The notes: generated by a model not told the origin, from the letters alone. DNA of 64,000 bases from an uncultured Alteromonadaceae bacterium (GCA_913056495.1 CAJXMO010000004.1:207108-271107), one strand, 5' to 3'. Numbered from the stretch's first letter, positions 37,358 through 46,186 are shown. Made by a program: numbers and translations.

Positions 37358-37963
37358 TTAGATAATCCCCTGCTCCTGCAAACAATTTTTAACCTGATCA
37401 ACCCCCACGACCCGGTATGCCTGAATCCCACATGATAATGCAGCATCTACATTAATCTGGTTATCATCAATAAATAGAACTCGTTCCGCCGGTACATTGA
37501 GAATGGCTAACATTTTTTGATATATAGCCGCCTCAGGTTTAACTTCACCCATTTTAAATGAAACAAAAGGCAAATCGAGATAAGTTAAAATACCGCTTGC
37601 TTCAACTTCAGGCCAGTGCAGTGTATTGGTATTGGTCAGGCAAGCCAGCCGATATTCACTTTTTAACTGAGTTAATATTTCGGGGATGCCATCAAATATA
37701 CCTTTAATCCAACCGCAATAAGACTGTTTAAAGGTTTCGGGTGATATAGGTAACTCGAACTCTGAGACTATATTGGCGATAAAGTCATCATCTGTCATGA
37801 CGCCAGATTCAAATGCCCGCACTGAACGTGAGTTAATCCAATTTAGCCAGAATTCGGGCAAAGATTCACAATTACCACGCCAATTGAGAATATCCTGAAC
37901 ACCTGAAATATCCAGTAATACGCCGCCTAAATCAAACACAATCACATCAAATTTTTTTGCCAT
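37358..37963 (-). CDS. HAD-IA hydrolase (YihX-like)
   Basis: The 201-residue protein has motif I VIVFDLGGVLLDIS, with Gly-Gly as in the YihX branch; motif II LACLTNTN; motif III GEVKPEAAIYQKML; and motif IV LFIDDNQINVDAA. E. coli YihX dephosphorylates alpha-glucose-1-phosphate. Whether that activity applies here is inference; it would fit a cell that makes glucose-1-phosphate by phosphorolysis. The aldo/keto reductase gene ends 18 bases upstream. Confidence 0.86.
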   Translation of the reverse strand: MAKKFDVIVFDLGGVLLDISGVQDILNWRGNCESLPEFWLNWINSRSVRAFESGVMTDDDFIANIVSEFELPISPETFKQSYCGWIKGIFDGIPEILTQLKSEYRLACLTNTNTLHWPEVEASGILTYLDLPFVSFKMGEVKPEAAIYQKMLAILNVPAERVLFIDDNQINVDAALSCGIQAYRVVGVDQVKNCLQEQGII

Positions 37964-37981
37964 TTTTGATTTAACCTCGCC

Positions 37982-38962
37982 CTATGGTAATGCTTCGCCG
38001 CGGGCAGACACATATAACTGGTACCAATGTTCAGCGCTGAGTGATACCGCTTCTACTAGAGAGCAGGCAGCAATTCTCGATGTGTTCGAACTGCCAACCA
38101 CGGTTTGCATCTTCATCGGATGACGCCATAAAAAAGCCAATAAAATCGCTTCTGCGCTGGTTTGATAGTCTGCTGCCAAACTGCGTACCAGAGCGCTGGT
38201 TTGGCGAATACGCTCATTGGATTCATCGAGTTTTTCACGACCACTAAACAAACCTTGCGCCAGACTGCCCCAGCTTTGCATTTGAATATTATTTAAACGA
38301 CTATGTTCAATCGTGCCTGCATTAAACCCTACCGAAGCCATTGTATTCTGATTGGCACTGATACCTTCATTTAACCAGTTCAGCTGCGCCAAACTCATTT
38401 CTATTTGATTTGCAATAACAGGGACAGAAGCTTCACTTTGAATCAATTGGATTTGATGGGCATTCATATTGGATACAGCAAAATTTCGGACTTTACCTGA
38501 ACGTTTGAGTTGTTCAAAAGCAGACGCGACTTCATCCGGCTGCATCAAAGGATCGGGTCGATGTAAAAACAGAATATCCAGATAATCAGTATTGAGCCTG
38601 GTCAAAGAATTTTCGACACTCTGGATAATCCACTCTTTGGAAAAATCATAACGGGTTACCGCCTGCTGTTTTCCATCGGCAAATCGAATTCCGCACTTTG
38701 ACTGGATAATAATTTTTTCACGCAGGTGTGACTGAGACTTTAACGCTTCACCAAATGCAGCTTCAGCAAGTCCGTGACCATAGATATCAGCATGATCAAA
38801 CATATTGATGCCATTGTCCAAACAAACGTCTAGCATTTGTTTTGCCTCTTCAACATGTGCCTTTGACAGAGCATCTGCCTGCCAGTTACCACCCAGTGCC
38901 ATACAGCCATAAATCAGACGACTGGCATGGGGAAAATATTCATGAATAGGTAAAGTTTGCAT
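37982..38962 (-). CDS. Aldo/keto reductase (YdhF-like)
   Basis: The protein has about 326 residues. The catalytic tetrad is visible as FDHADIYGHG (Asp, Tyr), IIQSKCGIR (Lys) and DILFLHRPDPL (His). NADPH-dependent reduction of carbonyls is the family activity; the substrate is unknown. I chose the ATG at 38962, preceded by AGGAACTTAAAAGCG, because residues encoded upstream to 39043 have no counterpart in this family. The HAD gene follows closely. Confidence 0.88.
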   Translation of the reverse strand: MQTLPIHEYFPHASRLIYGCMALGGNWQADALSKAHVEEAKQMLDVCLDNGINMFDHADIYGHGLAEAAFGEALKSQSHLREKIIIQSKCGIRFADGKQQAVTRYDFSKEWIIQSVENSLTRLNTDYLDILFLHRPDPLMQPDEVASAFEQLKRSGKVRNFAVSNMNAHQIQLIQSEASVPVIANQIEMSLAQLNWLNEGISANQNTMASVGFNAGTIEHSRLNNIQMQSWGSLAQGLFSGREKLDESNERIRQTSALVRSLAADYQTSAEAILLAFLWRHPMKMQTVVGSSNTSRIAACSLVEAVSLSAEHWYQLYVSARGEALP

Positions 38963-39163
38963 ATCGCTTTTAAGTTCCTGTATAGCTTTACAAATCTGAT
39001 TAATTTGCGACTTAGTGCAAAAAAATCTAAAGGATTCAGTCAATGTTCATTTTAACTCGTTATAATGAACCCAAATTTAGCCTTTACTTTTTATTTTGCA
39101 GTATCTCAGCAAGGATAGATAAAGGTTTCACATGTGTTTTGTATCAAGCATAACGGAGTTTTT

Positions 39164-39799
39164 ATGAATTCGAAACCACTCACAAAAGTTTGTATCGCAT
39201 TAACAACAACGGCATTACTGGCCAGCTGTGCGGCAACCAATACTGAAAAAGGCGTTGCAATCGGTGCCGCTGCCGGCGCTATTCTGGGCAAATCAACTGC
39301 CAACCATTCAAACAAAAGAACAATTCTGGGTGCAGGTATAGGCGCTATTATTGGCGGTGCTATCGGCAGTTATATGGATAAACAAGAAGAGGAATTGCGC
39401 CAGGAATTAAGCGATACCGGCATTCAGGTCATTCGTGAAGGCGATACTTTACGTTTGGTGATGCCTTCAAATATTACCTTTGCAACGGGTCAATCCAGCA
39501 TCACATCTGATTTTTATCCTATTCTGGACGACCTGGCATCTGTTTTAACGCATTATGATAAAACGATTTTATATATAGAAGGCCATACAGATGATGTAGG
39601 CAGCTTTGAAATGAACCAGAATTTATCGGAAATGAGAGCTATCAGTGTTCGTGATGGTTTATTGAATCGTCAGGTTCATCCAAACCGACTGGCAACACAG
39701 GGATACGGCGAAACCCGACCTCTGGTTGCAAATAACAGCACCCAAAACCGAGCGATGAACCGCCGTGTTGAAATTAAGATTATTCCAAACGAGAAATAA
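39164..39799 (+). CDS. OmpA-family lipoprotein with glycine zipper (YiaD-like)
   Basis: The 211-residue protein has lipobox LLASC near residue 19 and a glycine-zipper segment (GVAIGAAAGAILG and GAGIGAIIGGAIGSYMDKQ). A C-terminal OmpA domain binds peptidoglycan (YIEGHTDDVGSFEMNQNLSEMRAISVRDGL and NRRVEIKI). It anchors the outer membrane to the wall. The ATG at 39164 follows ACGGAGTTT. Confidence 0.93.
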   Translation: MNSKPLTKVCIALTTTALLASCAATNTEKGVAIGAAAGAILGKSTANHSNKRTILGAGIGAIIGGAIGSYMDKQEEELRQELSDTGIQVIREGDTLRLVMPSNITFATGQSSITSDFYPILDDLASVLTHYDKTILYIEGHTDDVGSFEMNQNLSEMRAISVRDGLLNRQVHPNRLATQGYGETRPLVANNSTQNRAMNRRVEIKIIPNEK

Positions 39800-39811
39800 T
39801 CCTTTATCTGT

Positions 39812-39833
39812 GCTGCTGAAACATTTCAGCAGC
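39812..39833 (+). terminator. Hairpin after the OmpA-like gene
   Basis: GCTGCTGAAA and TTTCAGCAGC pair over a 2-base centre, followed by CTCCTTTTT. It is a likely terminator. Confidence 0.7.
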
Positions 39834-39884
39834 CTCCTTTTTAGGGCGTCCTGACTTAACTATCGGCTGACTATCAATCAACTA

Positions 39885-40736
39885 CTAATCAATAAAGTGA
39901 CTTCTTATCCGCTTTAACTCATTGTCAAAAATATCATTAATAGCTTTTATGGTTTCAGTCGCCAACTTAAAGTAAGTATCCCTGTCCATCATAATTTCAC
40001 TGGCTTCAATGAGTTCATGCTCCATGGCAGAGCACAAGTAGCGAGTATGTTTACTGGCATTGGCAACCACAGCAGACTGCTCTTCGTTCAAGCCTCTTTC
40101 AGCCAGTCGCTGATAAACTTCTTCCGCCAGTTCAGTAATTTGATGGCGTAAATAAATAAGCTTATTACGTTCAATCCGGTTAGCCGTATGTAACGTGGTC
40201 ATCCCTGTGCCCAAAGCTCTAGCCTGGCCGACAAATTCGGATAAATGCAATAAATCGCGCCACATCATTTTATCGGTATGAGATTTTTCAGCCAGTTCTT
40301 CGGTTAACCCATAATGATGCGCAATGTCTTCTAATAGATACAACATACAGCCCACCAGCTGAGTGTGTTGTTTGAAATTATCATTAGCAGACAAAGAGAA
40401 TGAGTTAAAAGATAGGCGCTGCCAGTGCTCGATATAAGCCTGCCACCTGTCGTAAGAATATAAGGTGTAGCGTTTTTCTAGCTCACTGTTTAAATTTTTG
40501 ATTTTCTGTTTGAGCTCAATAATCTTACGATTTACCTGAACATCACCATTGGCCAATGCTGCTGACCAGCCTCTGTGGCGCTGGACCTGTACAACTAAAT
40601 CCCTAACTTCCACTATAGCGGTTAACCCGTCACTAATTTCCTTTTTTGTTTTGAGTGACTGATGCCGAATAAAAGTCACAGCTATGCCAAGAAATATTAA
40701 TCCCGATATAACCGATATCAATATAGCCTGGCTCAT
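39885..40736 (-). CDS. Membrane-anchored NIT-like (nitrate/nitrite-sensing-like) helical protein
   Basis: The 283-residue protein has one N-terminal transmembrane helix (ISVISGLIFLGIAVTFI) followed by a helical domain. VRDLVVQVQRHRGWSAALANGD resembles the ligand helix of NIT-type nitrate/nitrite-sensing domains, whose usual motif is Q-x-E/H-R-G-x-S. No kinase, HAMP, GGDEF or MCP output domain is attached. It may act through a partner. No nitrate genes are nearby. Family assignment is moderate. Confidence 0.5.
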   Translation of the reverse strand: MSQAILISVISGLIFLGIAVTFIRHQSLKTKKEISDGLTAIVEVRDLVVQVQRHRGWSAALANGDVQVNRKIIELKQKIKNLNSELEKRYTLYSYDRWQAYIEHWQRLSFNSFSLSANDNFKQHTQLVGCMLYLLEDIAHHYGLTEELAEKSHTDKMMWRDLLHLSEFVGQARALGTGMTTLHTANRIERNKLIYLRHQITELAEEVYQRLAERGLNEEQSAVVANASKHTRYLCSAMEHELIEASEIMMDRDTYFKLATETIKAINDIFDNELKRIRSHFID

Positions 40737-41072
40737 AAAAATTTAATCCCTAAAAGCGATTTACTACTCAACGTTTTACTACAAATATTTACCATGGTAT
40801 CGCAAAAATAATTAATCTACTTAAATATAAAGCAAGAAAAAAGCCAACAAGTGAATATATGACAATATGCCCTGTTTACTCTGCGAAATGGTCGTTCTTC
40901 TTCAACTGAATTTAGGTCAAAATAAAGCTTACGGATTTTCTCACAAAAACAGTGCAAATAAATGCACCATAAAAACCATAGATTAACCATTTTGGTTCAA
41001 CCTCTCTTTTTTTCACAAATAAAAGGGAACGCTTTTTTCTCTAAGTTGACACATATAAATGCTGGCGTAGAA

Positions 41073-41116
41073 TGAATATAGCTCAACTTTGTAAATTTAA
41101 AAGTGAATATTATTCA
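41073..41116 (+). promoter_or_regulatory. MetR-type operator(s) overlapping the metR start
   Basis: TGAATATTATTCA (41104-41116) fits the MetR consensus TGAA-N5-TTCA exactly, and its last base is the first base of the metR ATG. TGAATATAGCTCA (41073-41085) is a one-mismatch second copy. The arrangement suggests autorepression. Confidence 0.55.
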
Positions 41117-42036
41117 TGTTAGAAATTAAACACCTCAAAACAATACGTGCACTTTCGCAAACCGGTAGTTTAGCTAAATCAGCAGACTGGTTGCATACCA
41201 CAGCATCCGCCTTGTCTCATCAGTTAAAAGAATTAGAAAGCCGGGTTGGTAATCCTGTTTATTTGCGTAAAACCACTCCCATTAAATTTACAGTTGAGGG
41301 CGAATTATTATTAAAGCTGGCCAATGATGTATTACCAAAAATTCAGGAAACAGAAGCCAGAATTCAGGATATAAAACATCAGGATAAAGGCCAACTCAGA
41401 CTCGCAATTGAGTGCCATAGCTGTTTTCAGTGGCTGATGCCAGCCATTAGTCAGTTTCACACAAGCTGGCCTATGGTTGAATTATCATTTGACAATGAAT
41501 ACACCTTTGATGCCATGCCTGGGTTAACTCAAGGCGATCTGGACTTAGTGATCACAGCCGACAAATTTGAATCAGATGCGTTTTATTTTGAGCCATTATT
41601 CAGCTTCGAGATGGTGCTGGTCACCTCCCCTTCTCATTCTCTGGCTCAAAAGAAATTTATCACTGCAGAAGATTTAACCGGGCAAACCTTATTAACCTAT
41701 CCGGTTGAACCTGCCCGACTGGATATATTTAAATATTTATTACATCCGGCAAATTGTCAGCCAGCCAAAATTAAAAGCGTTGACCAGACATTAATGATAC
41801 TGCAAATGGTCACTGCCGATTTAGGGGTCGCTGCTCTGCCATCCTGGGCCGTCAACGAATATGAACAACAGGGTCTAGTTAAAACAATTGCGCTGGGGCC
41901 AAACGGGCTGCAAAGTAAATTATATGCAGCAATCAAAATACGTGAAAAAAATAAGGCTTATATGCGGTCTTTTTTTGAAATAAGTAAAACTGTCAGCTTA
42001 AATAACTTAAAGCAGGTCAAACCTTTAAACGATTAA
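41116..42036 (+). CDS. metR: LysR-type regulator MetR
   Basis: The 306-residue protein has an N-terminal winged helix: MLEIKHLKTIRALSQTGSLAKSADWLHTTASALSHQLKELESRVG. This is closely MetR-like, including LYLRKTTP-type wing residues. The effector domain covers residues 90-295. MetR activates methionine-synthesis genes with homocysteine as co-effector. No met gene is in the window, so it acts in trans. Confidence 0.88.
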   Translation: MLEIKHLKTIRALSQTGSLAKSADWLHTTASALSHQLKELESRVGNPVYLRKTTPIKFTVEGELLLKLANDVLPKIQETEARIQDIKHQDKGQLRLAIECHSCFQWLMPAISQFHTSWPMVELSFDNEYTFDAMPGLTQGDLDLVITADKFESDAFYFEPLFSFEMVLVTSPSHSLAQKKFITAEDLTGQTLLTYPVEPARLDIFKYLLHPANCQPAKIKSVDQTLMILQMVTADLGVAALPSWAVNEYEQQGLVKTIALGPNGLQSKLYAAIKIREKNKAYMRSFFEISKTVSLNNLKQVKPLND

Positions 42037-42090
42037 TGAGTCAAATAATATAACCGAGCCTAAACTTAAAAACTGATAATTAGGAATACA

Positions 42091-42648
42091 ATGCAAAGTT
42101 TACAGAATCATTTATTAATTGCGATGCCATCAATGCAAGATCCCTATTTCTCGCGCACGGTTACTTATATCTGTGAACATAATGATAAGGGTGCGATGGG
42201 CATTATCATTAATCAGCCGACAGATATGACGATTCATGAGCTGTTAACTCAAGTAAACAGCGATATGCTGGAAAAAGAAATAGATCCGGCCACTCCGGTT
42301 TATGCTGGCGGCCCAGTCAGTGCTGAACGTGGCTTTATTCTGCATACGCCCCAGGATATCTGGAAAAGTTCACTGCTGCTTTCAACTGATTTTATGGTGA
42401 CCACATCTAAAGATATTCTTGAATCAATCGGAACTGAAGATGAACCCGACCAGTATTTGATTTGTTTAGGTTATGCCGGTTGGCAGGCCGGCCAGCTCGA
42501 ACAGGAGCTTTTAGAGAATAGTTGGATTACAATAGCGGCTGAAAAAGAGTTAATTTTTGATACGCCGATTCGTGACAGATGGCAAAAAGCTACCGAAAAA
42601 CTTGGCTTTTCACCCTGGCAAATGAGCGATGACATCGGCCATGCATAA
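42091..42648 (+). CDS. YqgE/AlgH family protein
   Basis: The 185-residue protein begins with LQNHLLIAMPSMQDPYFSRTVTYICEHNDKGAMGIIINQPTDM and has VYAGGPVSAERGFILHT and LICLGYAGWQAGQLEQELLENSW, the standard AlgH/YqgE core. The role is unclear (regulatory in Pseudomonas alginate synthesis). It is upstream of ruvX by 42 bases, a conserved pair. Confidence 0.95.
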   Translation: MQSLQNHLLIAMPSMQDPYFSRTVTYICEHNDKGAMGIIINQPTDMTIHELLTQVNSDMLEKEIDPATPVYAGGPVSAERGFILHTPQDIWKSSLLLSTDFMVTTSKDILESIGTEDEPDQYLICLGYAGWQAGQLEQELLENSWITIAAEKELIFDTPIRDRWQKATEKLGFSPWQMSDDIGHA

Positions 42649-42690
42649 TGATACCTAACAATTAATTACATTTACCGAGATACAGATTCA

Positions 42691-43131
42691 ATGCAAACAA
42701 AAACGCCAATTGGACAGCGAACCGTTATGGCCTTTGACTATGGAATTAAAAGCATAGGCGTCGCTATTGGTCAGGAAATTTCCTACTCAACCCGCTCATT
42801 GTCAGCCTTAAAAGCGACTGACGGCATTCCTAACTGGACGCTCATAGAAAAACAACTTAACGAATGGAAACCGGATCTCTTAGTCGTTGGTTTACCGCTT
42901 AATATGGACGGAACAGAACAGGAAATAACCCAAAGAGCCAAAAAGTTCGCCAACCGACTAAAGGGTCGTTTTGGTTATCCGGTAGAAACCTGGGATGAGA
43001 GGCTGACAACCGTCGATGCCAAAGCCTACCTATTCGAAGTGGGCGGATACAAAAATTTAAGCAAAGACAAAATCGACTCCAAATCAGCAGAAATTATCTT
43101 AATGAGTTGGTTTGAAAATTTATATTGCTAA
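42691..43131 (+). CDS. ruvX: Holliday junction resolvase-like YqgF/RuvX
   Basis: The 146-residue RNase-H-fold protein has [16 protein letters not shown] (first Asp), [14 protein letters not shown], and [11 protein letters not shown] (second acid), followed by [13 protein letters not shown] (third acid). YqgF processes pre-16S rRNA 5' ends and resembles RuvC. It follows yqgE and converges with the minus-strand pair at 43139-43920. Confidence 0.95.
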   Translation: MQTKTPIGQRTVMAFDYGIKSIGVAIGQEISYSTRSLSALKATDGIPNWTLIEKQLNEWKPDLLVVGLPLNMDGTEQEITQRAKKFANRLKGRFGYPVETWDERLTTVDAKAYLFEVGGYKNLSKDKIDSKSAEIILMSWFENLYC

Positions 43132-43138
43132 GTTTCGT

Positions 43139-43549
43139 TCAGCGCGTTCTTTTGACAAACTCAAATACCACAGCATTAAATTTGTTTTGATTAAATGCCT
43201 GATTTAGGCTGAATCTCAACAATTGCGGTTCAACCAGAATCGACATGCTCACCTGATTGGCCGCTTTTGTATAAGCGGCCTGATAAATTTGAGTATTCGT
43301 CTCACCTTTTTGTTTAATTTTCATAAGCTCAACCCTTGAAGCGGCCGCCTTAAGATCGGCCTCAAAATCGGCACTGTCCATAATTTGAATATCATGATGC
43401 ATGATATTCGCTTCATCCTGATACCAAAGTGCGGACATGCCTCTGAAATTCAACCAGGCTTCTAACTGTCCAAAATAGTGCATCAAGGCTTTGCTGGATA
43501 AAACAGACTGACTTATTACCCTTAATTTAATTGGAATGTCTGCATCCAT
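43139..43549 (-). CDS. Hypothetical soluble protein
   Basis: The 136-residue protein has no signal peptide or membrane segment. The predicted pattern is mixed alpha/beta (KLRVISQSVLS, SALWYQDEANIMHHDIQIMD, MSILVEPQLLRFSLNQ). I do not recognise a family. Its ATG overlaps the stop of the glutaredoxin-like gene, so the two are coupled and possibly functionally linked. Confidence 0.6.
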   Translation of the reverse strand: MDADIPIKLRVISQSVLSSKALMHYFGQLEAWLNFRGMSALWYQDEANIMHHDIQIMDSADFEADLKAAASRVELMKIKQKGETNTQIYQAAYTKAANQVSMSILVEPQLLRFSLNQAFNQNKFNAVVFEFVKRTR

Positions 43550-43920
43550 CAGGCAAATCTTTTATTCAAATATTCAATAATATCACCGGATTCATACATC
43601 CATTTAACTTCATTATTTTCCTCTATTCGCAAACAAGGTACTTTAACGCGCCCACCTCCTTGCTCTAATTGCTGACGAAATGGCTGAGATTTTGCATCTC
43701 TGTATTCAATGGGCAAATTAAGCTGGTGTATGACACGGCGGGTTTTGGTACAAAACGGACAGGCGTAAAATTGATATAAAGCTAAGCTTTTTGCAGCTTG
43801 CTCAATTTCTTGCTGTTCTTGCACTGAGCGCTTTATCGCTTTGGGTCGGGTCAGATAGCTGACAAATACAATTAAACGGCCTAAGCCTTCACGCACTAAC
43901 TTTATCAATAAGGATTTCAA
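43549..43920 (-). CDS. Glutaredoxin-like protein with N-terminal extension
   Basis: The 123-residue protein has a basic N-terminal segment (residues 1-45) and then a glutaredoxin domain. LYQFYACPFCTKTRRVIHQLNLPIEYRD carries the dithiol CPFC, RVKVPCLRIEENNEV the cis-Pro loop, and MYESGDIIEYLNKRF the glutathione-binding segment. It begins at a TTG preceded by CAGGAG. The N-terminal extension (LIKLVREGLGRLIVFVSYLTRPK) is hydrophobic enough for a membrane anchor. Confidence 0.85.
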   Translation of the reverse strand: MKSLLIKLVREGLGRLIVFVSYLTRPKAIKRSVQEQQEIEQAAKSLALYQFYACPFCTKTRRVIHQLNLPIEYRDAKSQPFRQQLEQGGGRVKVPCLRIEENNEVKWMYESGDIIEYLNKRFA

Positions 43921-44107
43921 ACTAACTCCTGAGAATCGAAACAGAATATTACAAACGCATAGTTTACCAAGTTAGAAAAGTGAGTGCATTAAACTCACAA
44001 CTCTAAAATAACCTAAAAATAGTCACTATCAGCGTTTATTATTTTAATAAGCTTATCTAAATCAGGTTAAATGTGACCTGATATAATGCTAAACCGAGGA
44101 AAACTTA

Positions 44108-44506
44108 ATGGGCGATATTCAAACAGACGGCGAATTAATCTTAAGAACACAGGCTATGCCTGCAGATACCAACGCCAATGGTGATATTTTTGGTGGTTGG
44201 ATCATGTCGCAAATGGATATTGCAGGCGGAATGATGGCCAAAGCCGTAGCGAAAAGCCGCACAGTGACAGTTGCTGTTGATAATATTCGATTTATAAAAG
44301 CCGTTCATGTTGGTGATATTTTCAGTTGCTACGGAAAAGTACTGCATATTGGTAATACGTCTTTGAAAATTGAGCTGGAAGTATGGGTTGAACCTGTATT
44401 ACGTCAGAATCTGCCATCAAAAGAAAGTTTCCAAGTATGTCAGGGCGAATTTACTTATGTTGCAATTAACGAAGAAGGTCAAAAACATAAAGTCGTACGT
44501 GACTAA
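44108..44506 (+). CDS. yciA: Acyl-CoA thioesterase YciA-like
   Basis: The 132-residue hotdog-fold enzyme begins LRTQAMPADTNANGDIFGGWIMSQMDIAGGMMA, the active-site region of YciA, and continues VAVDNIRFIKAVHVGDIFSCYGKV. It hydrolyses acyl-CoA to fatty acid and CoA as a hexamer. The gamma-glutamylcyclotransferase gene follows after 20 bases. Confidence 0.93.
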   Translation: MGDIQTDGELILRTQAMPADTNANGDIFGGWIMSQMDIAGGMMAKAVAKSRTVTVAVDNIRFIKAVHVGDIFSCYGKVLHIGNTSLKIELEVWVEPVLRQNLPSKESFQVCQGEFTYVAINEEGQKHKVVRD

Positions 44507-44526
44507 ATTTTTAGGATCTCGCGACT

Positions 44527-44934
44527 ATGATTAACCTGTTTACTTATGGCTCACTCATGTATTCAGAGGTCTGGCAAAAAATTGTTACTGGACAATATCA
44601 AAGCCAGGCAGCCAGTTTATCCGGGTTTGCCCGCTATGGGGTGAAGTCACAAAGCTACCCAGGCATTAAACCAAAGTCGCAGGCTATCACCTCTGGACTC
44701 ATATATTTTAATCTGAATCAAGCAGATCTGGGCCAATTAGATAGATTTGAAGGCGATTATTATCAGAGACAAACTCACCTCTGTAAACTGATTACAGGTC
44801 AGGAGATTGAAGCGGATTGTTATGTTTTAAAACCTGAATTCTATTCAATTTGTAATAATCAACCCTGGTCTGTTGAAAAATTTGAGCAAAGCGGCATACA
44901 AGCATTTTTGGATGAGTATAATAGTCAGCAGTAA
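44527..44934 (+). CDS. Gamma-glutamylcyclotransferase-like protein (GGCT/AIG2 family)
   Basis: The 135-residue protein starts INLFTYGSLMYSEVW, the family's YGSL substrate loop. LDRFEGDYYQRQTHL contains the expected catalytic Glu. The family cyclises gamma-glutamyl-amine or -amino-acid bonds. The length fits single-domain GGCT/AIG2 proteins. AGGATCTCGCG precedes the ATG. Confidence 0.86.
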   Translation: MINLFTYGSLMYSEVWQKIVTGQYQSQAASLSGFARYGVKSQSYPGIKPKSQAITSGLIYFNLNQADLGQLDRFEGDYYQRQTHLCKLITGQEIEADCYVLKPEFYSICNNQPWSVEKFEQSGIQAFLDEYNSQQ

Positions 44935-44985
44935 TTTAATTTTTATTCCTACACTTAATAAGCAAAGGAGCTAATACCTTTTTTT

Positions 44986-45642
44986 ATGCCCCCTCTCAAT
45001 CAATTTAAGGCCGTTCTGTTTGACATGGATGGCACTATTTTCGATAGCGAAAGTCTTTACAGTCAGGCTTGGGTGACAAGCGCCCAACACTTCAATCAAT
45101 ACTTTACCAAAGAAATGTATAATGACTTTGTCGGCGTACGTTCGGTAGAATGTTATCAGCGAGCACAAAAGCTATTTGGTGAATCTTTTGACATGCAGCC
45201 TTTTATCGATTTTTTCAGATCTTATTTAAGCACTGAAAAAGCGAAAAATATGCCGATCAAACCAGGCTTTGAAGCCATCTTTGAGCAACTCAAGCAATCA
45301 GAGATAAAACTGGGTTTAGTAACATCCGCCAGACAGGCGTCTGTTTGCGAAAATTTTGAAAATCTGCCTTATCTTAAAGATTTTGATGTGGTTATTTCAG
45401 GCGACGATGTAAACGACCCCAAGCCTGCCCCTGAATGTTATTTAAAAGCCTGTGCGGCCCTTGGCATTCTGCCACAAGATACACTGGTTTTTGAAGATTC
45501 TAACCCAGGCGCATTAGCCGCTATTAGAGCAGGATGCCAAACCATAGTGATTCCGGATTTATTACCAATTGAAGCAGAAATTAAGGCTCAGGCTCACGCA
45601 ATTTGCGACAATTTTCATCAGGTAAAACAAGCGATACTGTAA
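44986..45642 (+). CDS. HAD-IA hydrolase (beta-phosphoglucomutase/YniC-like)
   Basis: The 218-residue protein has motif I AVLFDMDGTIFDSE, motif II LVTSARQ, motif III DPKPAPECYLKA and motif IV VFEDSNPGALAAIRAGC, with a four-helix cap. The sequence fits sugar-phosphate phosphatases of the YniC/GPH group. Substrate is not determinable. Confidence 0.88.
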   Translation: MPPLNQFKAVLFDMDGTIFDSESLYSQAWVTSAQHFNQYFTKEMYNDFVGVRSVECYQRAQKLFGESFDMQPFIDFFRSYLSTEKAKNMPIKPGFEAIFEQLKQSEIKLGLVTSARQASVCENFENLPYLKDFDVVISGDDVNDPKPAPECYLKACAALGILPQDTLVFEDSNPGALAAIRAGCQTIVIPDLLPIEAEIKAQAHAICDNFHQVKQAIL

Positions 45643-45674
45643 AGTAACAGAGCCGATATTTCTAACTCCTGCCC

Positions 45675-45745
45675 GGCTAACTTGATCTAAATCAAGTTAG
45701 CCTTCAGCTCACCTAAAATGCATTTTGCTTATTGATCTGGCTCAA
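45675..45745 (+). promoter_or_regulatory. Two FNR-like boxes, one inside a perfect 28-base palindrome
   Basis: TTGATCTAAATCAA (45682-45695) matches the FNR consensus TTGAT-N4-ATCAA exactly and sits in a perfect palindrome with 12-base arms at 45675-45702. TTGATCTGGCTCAA (45732-45745) is a one-mismatch site. Both lie upstream of the small gene at 45809. The palindrome could also end the HAD transcript, but no T tract follows. Confidence 0.55.
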
Positions 45746-45808
45746 TTTTTTTTTCACCGTTTGAGCTATTGTTAAACCATCAAAAGCAAATATCCAATGA
45801 GGTGAAAT

Positions 45809-45946
45809 ATGAGCAGCTTACAAATGTTATTAGCCGATCCAGTCGTTTGGGGTTCTTTACTAGGCTTAACGACAGTGCTGGCTTTATGCGGTTATTATGT
45901 CTGGTTATTTTTAACCAATATAGCGCACGCTGAAGATAAAAAATAA
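45809..45946 (+). CDS. 45-residue membrane mini-protein (DUF3149 type)
   Basis: Translation from the ATG at 45809 (ribosome site GAGGTGAA) gives MSSLQMLLADPVVWGSLLGL, then a continuous transmembrane helix to FLTNIAH, and ends AEDKK. The layout (DPVVWGSL then one helix and a charged tail) resembles the small DUF3149 family of gammaproteobacteria, whose function I do not know. Two FNR-like boxes precede it and a strong terminator follows, so it is its own transcription unit. Confidence 0.75.
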   Translation: MSSLQMLLADPVVWGSLLGLTTVLALCGYYVWLFLTNIAHAEDKK

Positions 45947-46000
45947 ATCTTCGAATTCACCAGCGATCCGGTTTAAACACTCAAAGCACTACCCACACCG

Positions 46001-46038
46001 CAGCACAAATGTCTGTTTGATTTGTGCTGTTTTTTTTT
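46001..46038 (+). terminator. Strong intrinsic terminator after the mini-protein gene
   Basis: CAGCACAAAT (46001-46010) pairs with ATTTGTGCTG (46020-46029), followed by nine T residues. Confidence 0.9.
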
Positions 46039-46186
46039 GCTTTAAATTTAACCTTCTATCATATTTAATTATCTATTCCTAACAGCAAATCCTTCATAAT
46101 ATATACATCTTCAGGTAAAAACCCCTTAGTCTTTTAGCCCCTATGTGTTAAATTTGTCAATTGGTTCAGAATTTAGGTACAGAGAA

